This document shows, piece by piece, positions 50,024-61,174 of a stretch of 64,000 nucleotides of DNA. The position numbers and the translations under genes were made by a program. The notes beneath the pieces are model-generated. The model did not search any database, was not told where the DNA came from, and saw only the letters and a list, made by a program, of their open reading frames with translations. The DNA is from Penicillium oxalicum (taxonomy: Eukaryota > Ascomycota > Eurotiomycetes > Eurotiales > Aspergillaceae), in the NCBI RefSeq assembly GCF_001723175.1, contig NC_064653.1:2418001-2482000 (forward strand), given 5' to 3'. Positions within the stretch are counted from its first letter, which is position 1; every line of letters begins with the position of its first letter.

Positions 50024-50878
50024 ATAATACGAGACAATGAAATCCCACGCAACACGAGATGCGTTCCGCGAACTTCTGCCCGGCGTGCGGTTCAAAATGT
50101 ACCGGGCGCACCCCCTGCTTTCGATACCTCAGTTTGCGCACAACCTTTTATCTCCATACACCATCGCTCTCCCTCTTCCTCTCGTCTTCCCTCTATCTCT
50201 GACTTCCTTGCTTGAGCGAAAAAAAATGAAATACTGGTCTGGTGACGAAGTCGGTGCGCGGAGTTACCTCGGACTTGGTGGATCTGACACATTGTTCGAG
50301 GAGACATCGAGCTGGCTCTAGCCGTCCCCAAGCGTGCCGTATCCAAGAATACAGTGGCGTTCGCAAAGCTCACAGATACTGGAAGATAACTCCCATGCGC
50401 TTTGCACTTGGCGATGGTGCAAGAACACTATCAGATAGACTCATTTCGTGGGTATCCGTAGAACCGGGCCACCGGTCACTGAACGAAGAAGATAAGCGGA
50501 TTTCCCACACTCCATCTGGACCTTTTTGTTTTCATACGTGGTAGTCATTGACAGATCTACTGTCCTATATAAATCAGCTTCGAACTACACGGGGGGCGGG
50601 GGTCCGACTGTGGTTGTAAGCCAACGTCCTTCATGGCTGGGAGGTAACCCCCGGGCGTGCCGACTTCAAAGCTTTGGTCTCATATCTATCGCGAAACAAA
50701 CTTAGTCATTCTGGAAGACTTTGGGGATGGAAGAAGTGAACATGAAAATATTCGGTGATTTCATTGCAAGGGAAATCCTTGGCTATGTACATTAAAGCTT
50801 CGTGAAGTTTGTCTTTTTTGTTCGATCAAAGTCGGAACATGAGTTGTAGATTTCCTCCCCCCTGCACTGCGGCGCCAT
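50024..50878. other. Convergent intergenic region, SEM1 and PGK
   Basis: About 855 bp between two 3' ends. No recognisable gene. It includes a short G-rich run (acacggggggcggggg, near 50586-50601) and otherwise ordinary sequence. Confidence 0.5.
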
Positions 50879-52292
50879 TTACTTACTGGACAGAGCAGCA
50901 ACACCTGGAAGCTCCTTACCCTCAAGAAGCTCAAGGGAGGCGCCGCCACCGGTGGAGACGTGGGAGAGCTTGTCCTCGACACCGTACTTGGCAGCAACGG
51001 TAGCAGTGTCACCGCCGCCGATGATGACAATAGAGCCAGACTGGGCAGCCTTGACAGCAGCATCGAGGGTCTTCTCAGTACCGTTGGCGAAGGGCTTCAT
51101 CTCGAAGACACCAGGGGGGCCGTTCCACAGGATGGTCTTGGCCTTGCCGATGACCTCCTGGTACTTCTCAACGGACTTGGGACCGACATCAAGACCCATG
51201 AAGCCATCAGCAATACCCTCGGCGTCAGTGGCAGCACCAACCTTGGCATCGGCGGCGAACTTGTCGGCAGTCACGTAGTCGACAGGCAGGACAATCTCGA
51301 CGTTGTTCTTCTTGGCCTTCTCGACAATCTCAGCAACAATCTTGCTGCCAGCCTCGTCGAAGAGGGAGTTGCCGATCTTGACGTTCTCGAGGGTCTTCTT
51401 GAAGGTGAAGGCCATGCCTCCGGTGATGATCAGGCTGTTGACCTTGGGGAGCAGGTTGTCGATCAGCTGAATCTTGTCGGAAACCTTGGCACCGCCGAGA
51501 ATGGCGAGGAAGGGGCGCTGAGGGTTCTCAAGGGCCTTGGCGAAGTACTCGAGCTCCTTCTTGACGAGGAAACCGGCGGCCTTCTGGGGAAGGTCGACAC
51601 CAACCATGGAGCTGTGGGCACGGTGGGCAGTACCGAAAGCATCGTCTGGAAGGATGAATTGGCGTCAGCAAGCCGTACCCACTTCTCTGGGGGTAGAAAG
51701 AGGGGGAAGGGGGGAGGGAACTTGATCACATACTAATGTAGATATCACCGAGAGCAGTCAAGCCCTTGCGGAACTCAGCAACCTTCTCCTTGTCGGCCTT
51801 GACCTTGTTGCCGTCGGCGTCCTTAGAGGAGCCCTCTTCTTCGGCGTGGAAGCGCAGGTTCTCCAGCAGAACGACCTGGCCGCCAGTGGCCTTGTTAACA
51901 GTCTCCTCGACCTGAGGGCCAACGCAGTCCTCGGTGAAGATGACATCCTTGCCACCCAGGAGCTTGGAGAGCTCGGCAACAACGGGCTTCAGGCTGTACT
52001 TGGGGTTGGCCTTGCCATCAGGACGACCCAGGTGGGACATCAGAATGACGGCCTTGGCGCCGTTGTCAATGGCATACTTGATGGTGGGAAGAGCACCGAC
52101 GATTCGCTGGTTGTTGGTGATGTTCTTGTCGGCATCCAGGGGGACGTTGAAGTCGACCTATGGCGGGGTAAAGTTAGCCATTGAAGCTCACTTCTTCTCA
52201 CATATAGGTAGACTCTCACTACGTACTCGAATCAGGACACGCTTGTCCTTGAGGTCGACATCGGTGATGTTGAGCTTGTTAGAGAGAGACAT
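50879..52292 (-). CDS. pgkA: Phosphoglycerate kinase
   Basis: Glycolytic enzyme transferring phosphate from 1,3-bisphosphoglycerate to ADP in the cytosol. Three exons on - (52292-52227, 52157-51734, 51645-50879) give 418 residues, the standard fungal length. Visible motifs are the N-terminal VDFNVPLD, the substrate-binding SHLGRPDG, the central [18 protein letters not shown] with its nearby Lys-rich stretch, and the nucleotide-binding WNGPPGVFE and GGGDTATV. The C-terminal [13 protein letters not shown] is complete. Codon use is strongly biased to C-ending codons, as expected of a very highly expressed gene; this bias also creates a 258-codon open frame on the opposite strand. Upstream (higher coordinates) lie three TGACT(C/T)A boxes. 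Confidence 0.98.
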
Positions 52293-53296
52293 TGTCGGTA
52301 GGTTTCTATGAACGTGTGATGTAACGTTAGCGCCGCTCGTTGCCAGAGTCGAAGCACTATTCAGGCAGCAATCGATACCTCGACAATCTTCGGTGAATAT
52401 GACGGATGTATGTGAGAGCCAGGAAGGTTTTCAAGAATATGAATTTGAGCTAGGGGAGAAAATACTTTTAATTAGGCTCGGTGAGTCGCGACGAGAAGGA
52501 CGGAGAGGAGGGGCTCATGGAGGGGTGGGGCTCGCCGGTGAAGAGGTGGACTGCCGCATCGAGCTGTCGAGCCATGGAATACCTACACTTGATGTACTGG
52601 ATGATTGGGAGTGACTCTTTTTACACCAGAGCTCACGCAGTGGATGAAGGTAACTTTATGACTAAATCGACTTATCATCAAGGTAGCTCACCCTCAACCG
52701 GACCCCAGAATCGGGCTGATGCGGGACTGATGTCAGAGATTCCGTGCGAAGCGGAACAGGCCGGGGGCTCTGGGGGTGTCTCGTGTGTGTCGATAGCCTC
52801 GGAGACGGAGTTCCTTGGCACTCGGTGTGCATCGTGTTCTTCTGCTCGGGATTGAAAAATGGAGATTGACCCTTGTCGCTTCGCTACGATGCTCAGTGTG
52901 ATTGCGATGGGACGGGATTGTTATCCCGGGGATGGAAACCGGTGAAATGACTCAGTGAAATGACTCAGTGAAATGACTTAAATTGGTCGGAGGGTGCGAC
53001 GTCAGCCTCTTTGAGAGACTGCTTCCACACCCAAGTGACCATCAGCAGCAATCCGTAAGCGAGGGCAATTCTTGGAGAAGCAGACTGTAATCACGCGGAG
53101 CAACATCAAGCACAATAAACCTCAAAAGATCTTTTCAAACGCGGCCGCGTCAACTCGAGTAGCCTCTTAACGCCTGTACATATCCCCCACCGCAGAGCAC
53201 TGAAACAAGACTGGGACGCCAAAAGAAATTCACAAGCAGAAAGAACCGGTAGCGAGATGCAATTCGTGTTAACGTGATATTCGCCAAAAAGATGGA
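52293..53296. other. PGK promoter and downstream end of the Mpv17 gene
   Basis: About 1 kb upstream of pgkA. It contains the TGACTCA repeats (52948-52980) and short open frames of up to 124 codons on + (52481-52855) that have no motif. It is interpreted as a long promoter plus the 3' region of the Mpv17-like gene. Confidence 0.5.
52941..52980. promoter_or_regulatory. Three 13-bp repeats carrying TGACTCA boxes
   Basis: The unit GTGAAATGACTCA occurs three times head to tail, the last copy altered to TGACTTA. Cores are at 52948-52954, 52961-52967 and 52974-52980. TGACTCA is the consensus of bZIP regulators such as Gcn4/CpcA and AP-1-like factors. It lies 656-688 bp upstream of the pgkA start codon and about 320 bp beyond the end of the Mpv17 gene. 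Regulatory action on pgkA is an inference from motif and position. Confidence 0.55.
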
Positions 53297-54237
53297 TCAG
53301 GACTCCTCAGACGAGTTTGTCAAGGAAAGGTATGCGGTCCACGCAATACCGATTGAAGAAACAAACGGCTGTTGCAAAGCGTTAGTATGATACCGTGGCC
53401 ACGACGTCAAGCAGGAAAGCGTACAATTTGAAATTGAATGGGGATGACTCGGAAGTTCAAAATCTGCACTGCGGGCCAGAGCACAAAGTTTGCTTTCAAG
53501 GTGGGCAAGTACACATCTCGGAACTTCTGGGTTAACGCCCTCTTGCCTCCTCCCTCGGCGATGGTCATAAAAGTGAAGAAACATGCCAGGCCTAAGTTCA
53601 CGTTAACATGGTTCGAATCTACGGTGAGGGATTTGTGCCAGGATCCTTACCAAAAGGCGCGAATATCAACTGATCAAAGGCAACGCGCTTGAACACCGGA
53701 ACACTGGGGTTCACCTTGGTGAGAGGGAACGCACGCGACAGGAAGCCAAACCACTGGAACTGAACCGGAGCCATGAAGAAGCCATAAGCCATGAAGCGAG
53801 TGACCCGTTCGAAGTCAAACGGTGCCGGTGAGGGCATCGCGGCACCGAGTTCACCAAGGACTGGCGGCCTGCCTTTGTCCAGATCGTGAAACTCGATGGA
53901 AATGAAGTCGCTATGCTCGCGGGACCCCTGTGCTCGACGAGCTTGGACGGCTGTGATCAGTTGCGCCACCGTATCGGCGACACCTCCCAAGACCTATTCG
54001 AAGGTGATGAAAACGAATGTTTAGTCAGAGAGCCAACAGGTATAGAGCTAGATTTTGGATTTTGGAAGCGGGAGCTTACAGCGTTGGTGACCATCGTTGT
54101 GAGGACTGTTTCGATGGGTTAGGTATGTTCCCTTCTTATCGAGCAAAAGTAGCATGCTGTGGTGGATTGGGGATCTCACCTGGCTTCTCGGCATAGTAGG
54201 AATTAAACTTGCTGGCAATGCGCGCAGCAACAGCCAT
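53297..54237 (-). CDS. Mpv17/PMP22 family membrane protein
   Basis: Integral membrane protein of about 221 residues, of the family of peroxisomal (PMP22) or inner mitochondrial (Mpv17/Sym1) proteins thought to act as channels or in organelle homeostasis. Five exons on -: 54237-54180, 54105-54080, 53993-53651, 53591-53425 and 53368-53297. Diagnostic parts are the N-terminal YYAEKPVLTTMVTNAVLGG, AYGFFMAPVQFQWFGFL, and VLWPAVQILNFRVIPIQFQ followed by GIAWTAYLSLTN at the C-terminus. A linker of about 45 residues after the first membrane segment (RRAQGSREHSDF..) is longer than in Sym1. It ends in SSEES, with no C-terminal SKL-type signal. The 26-nt second exon is forced by frame and motif continuity. 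Organelle is not determined from sequence. Confidence 0.9.
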
Positions 54238-56387
54238 CTCGATGATGAGGATTATGGTGTGCAGAAGTGGCTGCCAGCAAAGTCAGAGGACAGGCAAGGG
54301 ACTGAAGCGCACACGATTCGTCTTTCCAGTGCGGGACGGGACATACCACGCGACCGTAGATATACCGCCGGTTCAGTCCATCCAGGACTCTGCGCTTTGT
54401 GGAGGTGATCATGGCGACGAAAGGCAACCAGCAGAACCGGTTTATGGTTGTCGGGATCAAGGGGAGCGATTTCCGCCCTGGGGACTGAGGGAACCAGGTC
54501 GGAGGATCACGCGTAGGTATGATGCAAATCTAGAAAAGGCCAGAACAGGTCGGGTTGGCTTTCAGGCGGACCGACAGCTGGCCGAATCTTCGGGATTCTG
54601 CTGGAATGGCGGTAAAGTTGAGGCGCGGACGGGCTTGGAAGAGGACGGCAGAGGTTAGGTGAGGTTCTACCCCAGATAATGATGATGGATAAGTGGACTC
54701 CGCTTTGGCCGGGTGAGATGCCGGACGACTACCTCATGAGTTACTGACTACGACCTTAGTAGTTAGGTCAATCGAGTGGGTACCCGGAGCTCGCAGAACC
54801 TTCCAAGTGTTGTAGTGCGAGAGGGCGGGCACGCCTAGGGCGATATGACTAACACACAGTTGGCTCGGGACACGGCCTCCATGATAAGGGGACACCCGAG
54901 CGAAAGACACGGGCGGTTCCACGAGGCGAGGAGTGTCTGCTGGAAATAAAATCCTTCCGCGTGGGAGCTACAACCTGGGCACGCCCTATACCTACGAAGG
55001 CGAAAAGAACTTTTGAAAATCAACTACGGCAGTAATTCAGCTCTACTTAGACAATAATCTTTGAGAAGGGGGCATATACATATATATATAAAGGCATAGT
55101 CAAACTGTTGCCCTATCCATTGGCATCTAGTGCCCGTTCTGCTGGTTCAATGGTCCAGTCAATCCCACTCTTCTCCACTACATAAAAATGAAATAGATGC
55201 CTGGAACATACATGAATGTCCGTCAATTGAAGTACCTGGCTCAGAGATCCAACTTGACCCGACCGACCTTAAAGATGTATACACACGGCCAGTTTTACTG
55301 CAAACATGAATGCACTCTTTCTTGGTGATTGTTTTCTCTATGAATTGATAATATGGATTTTATTCTGGAAGCGTTACTGATTTTGATTTTTGGAAGGAGA
55401 ATATGGTCTACTCTTCCAGCTTGCCGAGGAAATCAGGGGGCGCTCAACCTTCTTGATTCGCTCAAGTACTAATGAGCTGTGGATGTTTATATTTTTTCGG
55501 CGGGACAGTGTACCACAGAAAAATGGAGAACTTCTGACGGAAATTTATTTCGGGGCGTTCGTTTAGCATAGACTTCTCGAATAAAAGGGACCGGGAAGTT
55601 CTCCGAGAATAAAAGGGCTAATAGTAAACCTTGAATCTGTACATACAATCTTGATTTTCAAAATACATCTAGCCATCACGGGCTATAAAGAAAATCTCGA
55701 GCGGAAGGTCTCTAATATGGAAACCTACGGACAGTAAGGGCCGGGTAGAGCGGGCCGTATGCTCAGACTTGACGAACCTCATAGGCCGTCAACCTGAAGA
55801 TTCCATCAATTGTAGTAATGACTTAACGACTGAGCACCGTCCGGCGGCTGGAGCAGTGCACGAAGACAGATAGGCGAGGACTTAGTGAGGGCCGATGAGA
55901 CACCTGACGTTTCAGTGATGTATCTACTATTGTATGGCCCCAACCTTACCCACCAAACCTGTCAGCATCCGCTCTCATTTCTTGATGGAATACCGCCGGG
56001 GCTCGGATCACAAGTTCCAGTCAATAATGAATGTTGGACAGGATGGAGCTGGTAGGTACCTGCATCTACTCTCATCTAGCCCGCTATCTAAGAGATATGC
56101 CCATCCGCCCATTACTTCCGTAGGTACTCGGAAGTACCTGCCTTGAGATTGATGCACATCCATGGGCAACACCCTCAACGTGTTCCTCCACTGCTGGCTC
56201 TGTACATGACGAAAACCGCCCACCCCTCGCCTAGGTAGAAGTAATCGAGAACTCTCTCAACTGTGAATTCGCTTAATGACAGATACTATGTGGATTAGGT
56301 CTTTGCAGTACAACTTGTTTAAATTTCCATCAACCATTAGTACTGAATGCCATGCCAAATTACTCAGGGAAGGGGATGGGTAGTGCA
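54238..56387. other. Intergenic region, Mpv17 to TRS65
   Basis: About 2.15 kb. Part is the promoter of the Mpv17 gene. It contains a (TA)n run at about 55074-55090 and a perfect inverted repeat at 56113-56136. Open frames are short and unsupported; a 149-codon frame (54209-54658, +) overlaps the Mpv17 5' end on the opposite strand and has no motif. Confidence 0.5.
56113..56136. repeat. Perfect 8-bp inverted repeat
   Basis: TACTTCCG (56113-56120) and CGGAAGTA (56129-56136) are exact complements around the 8-nt spacer TAGGTACT. It lies about 250 bp beyond the 3' end of TRS65, near another TAGGTAC motif at about 56051. It could be a dimeric protein-binding site or a hairpin; function is unknown. 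Confidence 0.6.
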
Positions 56388-58310
56388 TCACGCAGATATT
56401 TGGGGTTGGTCGTCAGCGAGAATATCCGGCAGATCTCGAATGTCGGTCGTCTCGTTCGTATTCACATCGACCAAGCGTACCGCCTCCAAATGGAGAGGAC
56501 CGGTCGCGAGAGGCAAAAGCCTTAGCTCCGTAGAATGGCAGGTGCCGGGCAAGAGCGGGCTGTTTGACCAAGTTAGCATGCATTTCCCTGTGGTCTTCAA
56601 CGAAGTGTGGTCATAGTGTGACACTCACCCGATACGAATGTCAGTGCTCAAACTGATCAACTCCGCCTCTTGGCCCATGACAGCCTTCTGCTTCGCATGC
56701 ACAATGTTGTCATCCGTGACGGCCTCTGCCACGGTATCTGCCTTTCGACTCGTAATCGAGGATGATGACGGCCGCGCGACATGGCCTCTTGGGTCGACAC
56801 GTTTCCGTCGAGGGATTGCAATCAGCGCGAACTTTCGCGGCATGTTTGATCGATTGACGATAAAGACATTCCACGAAAAGGGCGATCCGACTTGAACGCG
56901 CAGGGGTCCAGAGAAGGAAACGGTTACTCCTACGCCGGTGACGGAGTACGCTCGCTCTCGAAGCGAGGGGCGATTGTTCAGATGAGGGCCCATCTGCGAA
57001 TGAGCTTGGGGCATAGAGAGGCTAGTGGGCCGGTTACTTCTCTGCAGTGCCTGGCTTGGACCCCCAAAGACGGGGTTTAATGGCAGTGAAAAGTCGACAT
57101 TCGTCCGCCATTGCATCGAGATTCGAGGTTTGCAATCGTCGGACAGAAGAATGACTGCACCTAGTGAGATGTCCAGCATGCTCATCATGGCAGTTGATGA
57201 AGGATTGGTTTCGGGTCCGTACTCTGGAGTGAGTTTATACATAAGCGTCACATCATCTCGAGGCCGGCAGGTCAATGGAAGCTCAAGGCCTTGTACGGCC
57301 GATAGGTTCTCAAGTGTGCCCTCGGACAAGCGAATGTCTACTTGGTCGAAGATAACATCGCAGGTCAAATAGGGCGTCACTTCGAAATCAAGACTTGCCA
57401 CAGTCGTTGGAAGACCGCTGTAAGAATTCAACCGAGAATATCGAATCCTGGCACTTGCGGCAGGCACGACGCGGAACGGTCGGCCATGTTGCTGCTGGAT
57501 GTTGTAGATAGGATCATCGGACGCTGTCACGGGTACGACACGCAATAGCCTTGATGCAGGAAGAAATGGCTCCTTGTGGGCGAGCATCTTATCCCCCGAT
57601 AGGGACTGAAACACATTTGTTGAAGCAGGCACGAGAGAGGGTAGGTAATCGTCATCTGGATAGTCTTGGCGGGTGGCTTCCGTAGGATTGAGACTCGCCG
57701 ATGCGATAAATAAAAGCGATGGATTCGAAATACGATTTCGGGGGCGCTCTAGTGATTATTAGCCTGCGATCATGGGTGACCGGCACATTGAACATACTCA
57801 AAAACGCTTCCATATTCCAGATAAGATACACATGGTTCCCGGTCCCTTCATCGCCGTCAAACTCATTAAAAATCACCAATGGCTCTTCTTGTGAGTTGAC
57901 AGATCCAGAAAAAATGACCTCTCTCGCCTGGGACGGATTGTCTGCCACTGTCTCGGCCGGGTCGACCGCGAACACATCTAGACGAACTTCGAGGCGCGGT
58001 AAATAATGCTTGAGAAAGTAATCCGTGCAATCGGAAAGCCGCAAAACAATGCGAACAGGGAGTGACTCGTCTTAAATATGTCAGCGCTATGAATGCGGCT
58101 GTGGAAACATCGGCTCCTGTCTGCTGCATACGCACCGAAGAACAGCAAGGCTCTTTGAGTTATAGAAGAAAGTACGGAGGGCAGATCATCTGCCCCGTTC
58201 TCCAGCGCCGAGGTCAAGAGCTTTTCGATGTCGACCGTTTGTGCATGTGGAACCACAGTGTCAAGTAAAGCATGCCGCAAAAACTCCCCCGGATTTCCGA
58301 GGCCAGGCAT
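56388..58310 (-). CDS. trs65: TRAPPII trafficking complex subunit Trs65
   Basis: Fungal-specific subunit of TRAPPII, a Rab guanine-nucleotide exchange complex at the Golgi. Four exons on - (58310-58136, 58070-57798, 57748-56629, 56559-56388) give about 579 residues. The N-terminus (EFLRHALLDTVVPHAQTVDI), the middle DYPDDDYLPSLVP and the Ig-like C-terminal half are as expected. That half runs from GVTVSFSGPLRVQVGSPFSW through VFIVNRSNMPRKFALIAIPR to IGPLLPGTCHSTELRLLPLA and ends ..DIRDLPDILADDQP. The first intron ends in AAG, with a CTGAC branch site eight bases upstream. The second intron (57797-57749, 49 nt) must use CTAG at 57749 to keep frame with SLLFIASASLNPTEATRQ. The gene is divergent from PRP40 with 187 bp between start codons. 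Confidence 0.9.
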
Positions 58311-58497
58311 TGGGAAAGTACTGTCTGATCGCTTGCGACAAGAAGTCCAGGAGCTTCTCCAACATGCGGATGTGCGGGCAATCTAATGGTGATAGCGGCA
58401 CCCGATAAGGAGGTCAGTGCAAACTACACAAACAGCTCGGCATAAGTCGAGCGCCTTTCTTTTCTCCCAGACAACCACACCTATCGCAGTCATCGCC
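58311..58497. promoter_or_regulatory. Shared bidirectional promoter, TRS65 and PRP40
   Basis: Only 187 bp separate the start codons of two divergent genes, so their regulatory sequence must be shared or overlap. A pyrimidine-rich tract (gcgcctttcttttctccc) precedes the PRP40 ATG. An out-of-frame ATG on the minus strand (58365) opens a 34-codon frame that overlaps the TRS65 5' end and may act as an upstream ORF if transcription starts far enough out. Confidence 0.6.
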
Positions 58498-61174
58498 ATG
58501 GATCCAATGCCTGCACCCTTGAATGTGCCGGCCTTGTGGCAGGAGGCACGAAATGCAGATGGAAGAGTCTACTATTATAACGTGCAGACGAAGGCCACAC
58601 AATGGGCTAAGCCGGTTGAGTTGATGACACCTGTGGAGGTCAGTTTTTTTGCCCTGCCGAAGCGCCGTCGGCTGACTATCGACTGACGTTTCTCTTGTTA
58701 TGGTCTCTTAGCGCGCCCTTGCAAACCAGCCGTGGAAAGAATACACCGCAGAGGGAGGGCGCAAATACTGGTACAATACGGAGACCAAGCAGAGCACGTG
58801 GGAGATCCCCGAGGTTTACAAAAATGCGCTTGCACAGGCCCCTGTTGCTCCGATCCCGTCTGCTCCAGCTGTCCCGGTAGCGTAAGTGGAATTGAACCAT
58901 ATTCTCACGACATATTGCTGACGATGTGATAGAGGACCTGCCTTTGTAGCCGGCGGAACCAGCGCTTTTTCCCAGCCCCCGCATCGTGACCGTGACCATC
59001 CTCGTGACCGCGACCGCGATCGTGACCGCCGAGACTACCGAGATCATCGCGACCATCGCGACCATCGGGATCACCGGGATCATCGAGACCACCGCGACTT
59101 CCGCGATCGGGACCGGGACCGCGACCGCGACGACTATGATCGTGGGTATGGTGACCGCCGTGGAGGACATGGACCTTTTGATCCCACGGGAATCACGGCT
59201 GTATCAGCATTGACATCGCAGGCCGATCCGGACTACGGCTCTCTTGAAGAAGCAGAAGCCGCTTTCATGAAAATGCTTAAGCGAAACAATGTCCAGCCCG
59301 ATTGGTCCTGGGAACAGACAATGCGTGCGACCATTAAGGATCCCCAGTACCGGGCTCTCAAAAACCCTCTGGATCGCAAGGCGGCTTTTGAGAAATACGC
59401 GGCCGAGGTTCGCATGCAGGAAAAGGACCGGGCAAAAGAACGTTTTGCTAAGCTCCGTGCAGACTTTAATACTATGCTGAAGCGGCATCCGGAAATCAAG
59501 CATTACAGTCGCTGGAAGACTATTCGGCCCATCATCGAGGGTGAGACAACCTTCCGGGCCACTGATGATGACGACGAACGGCGTCAACTCTTTGAAGAAT
59601 ACGTTATCGAACTGAAGAAAGCACACGTTGAGCAAGAGTCTGCGAATCGCAAGGCAGCCATGAACGAGCTCATGACTATTCTAAGCTCTCTCAATTTGGA
59701 ACCATACACTCGCTGGTCAGAAGCGGAGGCAGTCATTGAGTCCAACGAGACAGTCAAAACTGATGATAAGTTCAAGGCCTTGACCAAGTCTGATATTCTG
59801 ACCGCATTTGAGAACCACATCAAATCACTAGAGCGTGCCTTCAATGACGCGCGTCAGCAACAAAAGGCAATCAGGGCCCGCAAGGAGCGCCGAAATCGTG
59901 ATGCTTTCTTGGATCTCTTGAAAGAGCTCAAAGCGCAGGGAAAGATCAAGGCAGGCAGTAAATGGATGGACATTCGTCCGATCATTCAGGACGACGCCCG
60001 TTATCATGCTATCCTGGGTCAGTCCGGGTCAACCCCCCTCGATCTTTTCTGGGATATGGTCGAAGAGGAGGAGCGCGCCCTCCGTGGGCCACGCAATGAC
60101 GTTCTGGACGTTCTAGACGTGAGTTGATTTTACCCCCCGCACATGTGATTTCATCATTCTAACCATCTCTAGGATAAACGCTACGAAGTCACTGCCAAAA
60201 CCACCTTTGAAGAGTTCAAGGAGATTATGCTCTCTGACAGAAGAACGTCTCAAATCGACACGGAAATCTTGGTTCTGCTGTTCCAGCGCATTCAAGACAA
60301 AGCCATCCGTCGTGATGAAGAAGAAAAGCACGCAGCAGACCGCCATCAGCGTCGGGCGGTCGATGCTCTTCGCTCACGTATCAAGCGTCTTGAGCCTCCC
60401 GTCAGGCTTGGTGATACCTGGACTGATGTCAAACCTCGTCTTGAAAAGTATGAAGAATACAAAGCGGTTGAATCCGAGGAGCTTCGCGAGTCCGCCTTTG
60501 AGAAGGTCATCCGCCGCTTGAAGGAGAAGGAAGAAGACATGAAAGAGCGCGACCCTCGCGATCGCGAGAGGGAACGCGATCACAGTCGGCGACGTGACTA
60601 CGATCGTGGTGAACGTGACTATCGCAGCAGCCGAGGTGAGCGACGGGGTGGAAGTCGCTACAGCCGTACCCCTGAACTAGACGCCTACGAGGCCGACCGC
60701 CGCAAAGCCCAGGCCGACCGAGAACGATCCTACCGCAAGGTCAGTGCATTTTCACCTTCACGAGATCGTCATGATGATCGGGACCGCGACCGGGCAGATC
60801 GTGATCGTGACCGCTACCGTGACCGCGGGGACCGGGATCGGGATCATGACCGCCGCCCAGGTGACCGGCGTGAAGACGAGCGGGAGCGTTTGTATCGCAC
60901 ACGTGGTGATCCGCGTGGTGGGCGTGACGAGCTGGATTATGGAGAGACCCGCAGCATCACCAGCACTGACCGCCGCCGTCGCCGGGAGAGCGACGCCGAA
61001 AGCGTGGCCAGTCGCTCCACGAAGCGATACCGCCGCGACAGTCGTGAGCGGGATCGCAGCCCAGGCCCTCGCCGCGCTGGACGGGAGCGCTCGGCGATTC
61101 CTGAGGAGCCCAGCAAAGAAGAAGCGAAGGCCATCCACTCTGGCAGTGAAGAGGGAGAGATTGAGGAGGACTAG
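58498..61174 (+). CDS. prp40: Prp40-like pre-mRNA splicing factor (WW-FF)
   Basis: U1 snRNP-associated protein that bridges the 5' splice site and branch-point factors and binds the RNA polymerase II tail. Four exons (58498-58638, 58712-58881, 58933-60118, 60173-61174) give about 832 residues. Two N-terminal WW domains are clear: LWQEARNADGRVYYYNVQTK..WAKP (about 13-42) and PWKEYTAEGGRKYWYNTETK..WEIP (about 54-82). A low-complexity His-Arg-Asp repeat follows (58978-59150), then about five or six FF domains (for example EAEAAFMKMLKRNNVQPDWS, then RADFNTMLKRHPEIKHYSRW, then RRNRDAFLDLLKELKAQGKI). The C-terminus is rich in Arg-Asp/Arg-Glu/Arg-Ser dipeptides and ends EEGEIEED. Upstream frames beyond the ATG at 58498 are not needed. 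Confidence 0.94.
58978..59150 (+). repeat. Low-complexity CATCGNGAC repeats in PRP40
   Basis: Tandem triplet-of-codon units encoding HRD/DRD repeats between the WW and FF regions (for example a run of DHR units near 59037-59090). The DNA repeat stays open in other frames, giving false ORFs rich in Thr/Ile/Val. It is expected to vary in copy number between strains. Confidence 0.75.

Noticed and set aside
50960..51736. 258-codon open frame on + opposite phosphoglycerate kinase
   Set aside because: It is an artefact of the strong C-ending codon bias of pgkA on the other strand. It is Leu/Gly/Asp-rich, has no motif, and spans a real intron of pgkA.
58262..58365. Upstream minus-strand frame starting MLEKLLDFLSQ as the TRS65 N-terminus
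   Set aside because: It is out of frame with the conserved Trs65 start and ends at a stop inside exon 1; at most it is an upstream ORF.
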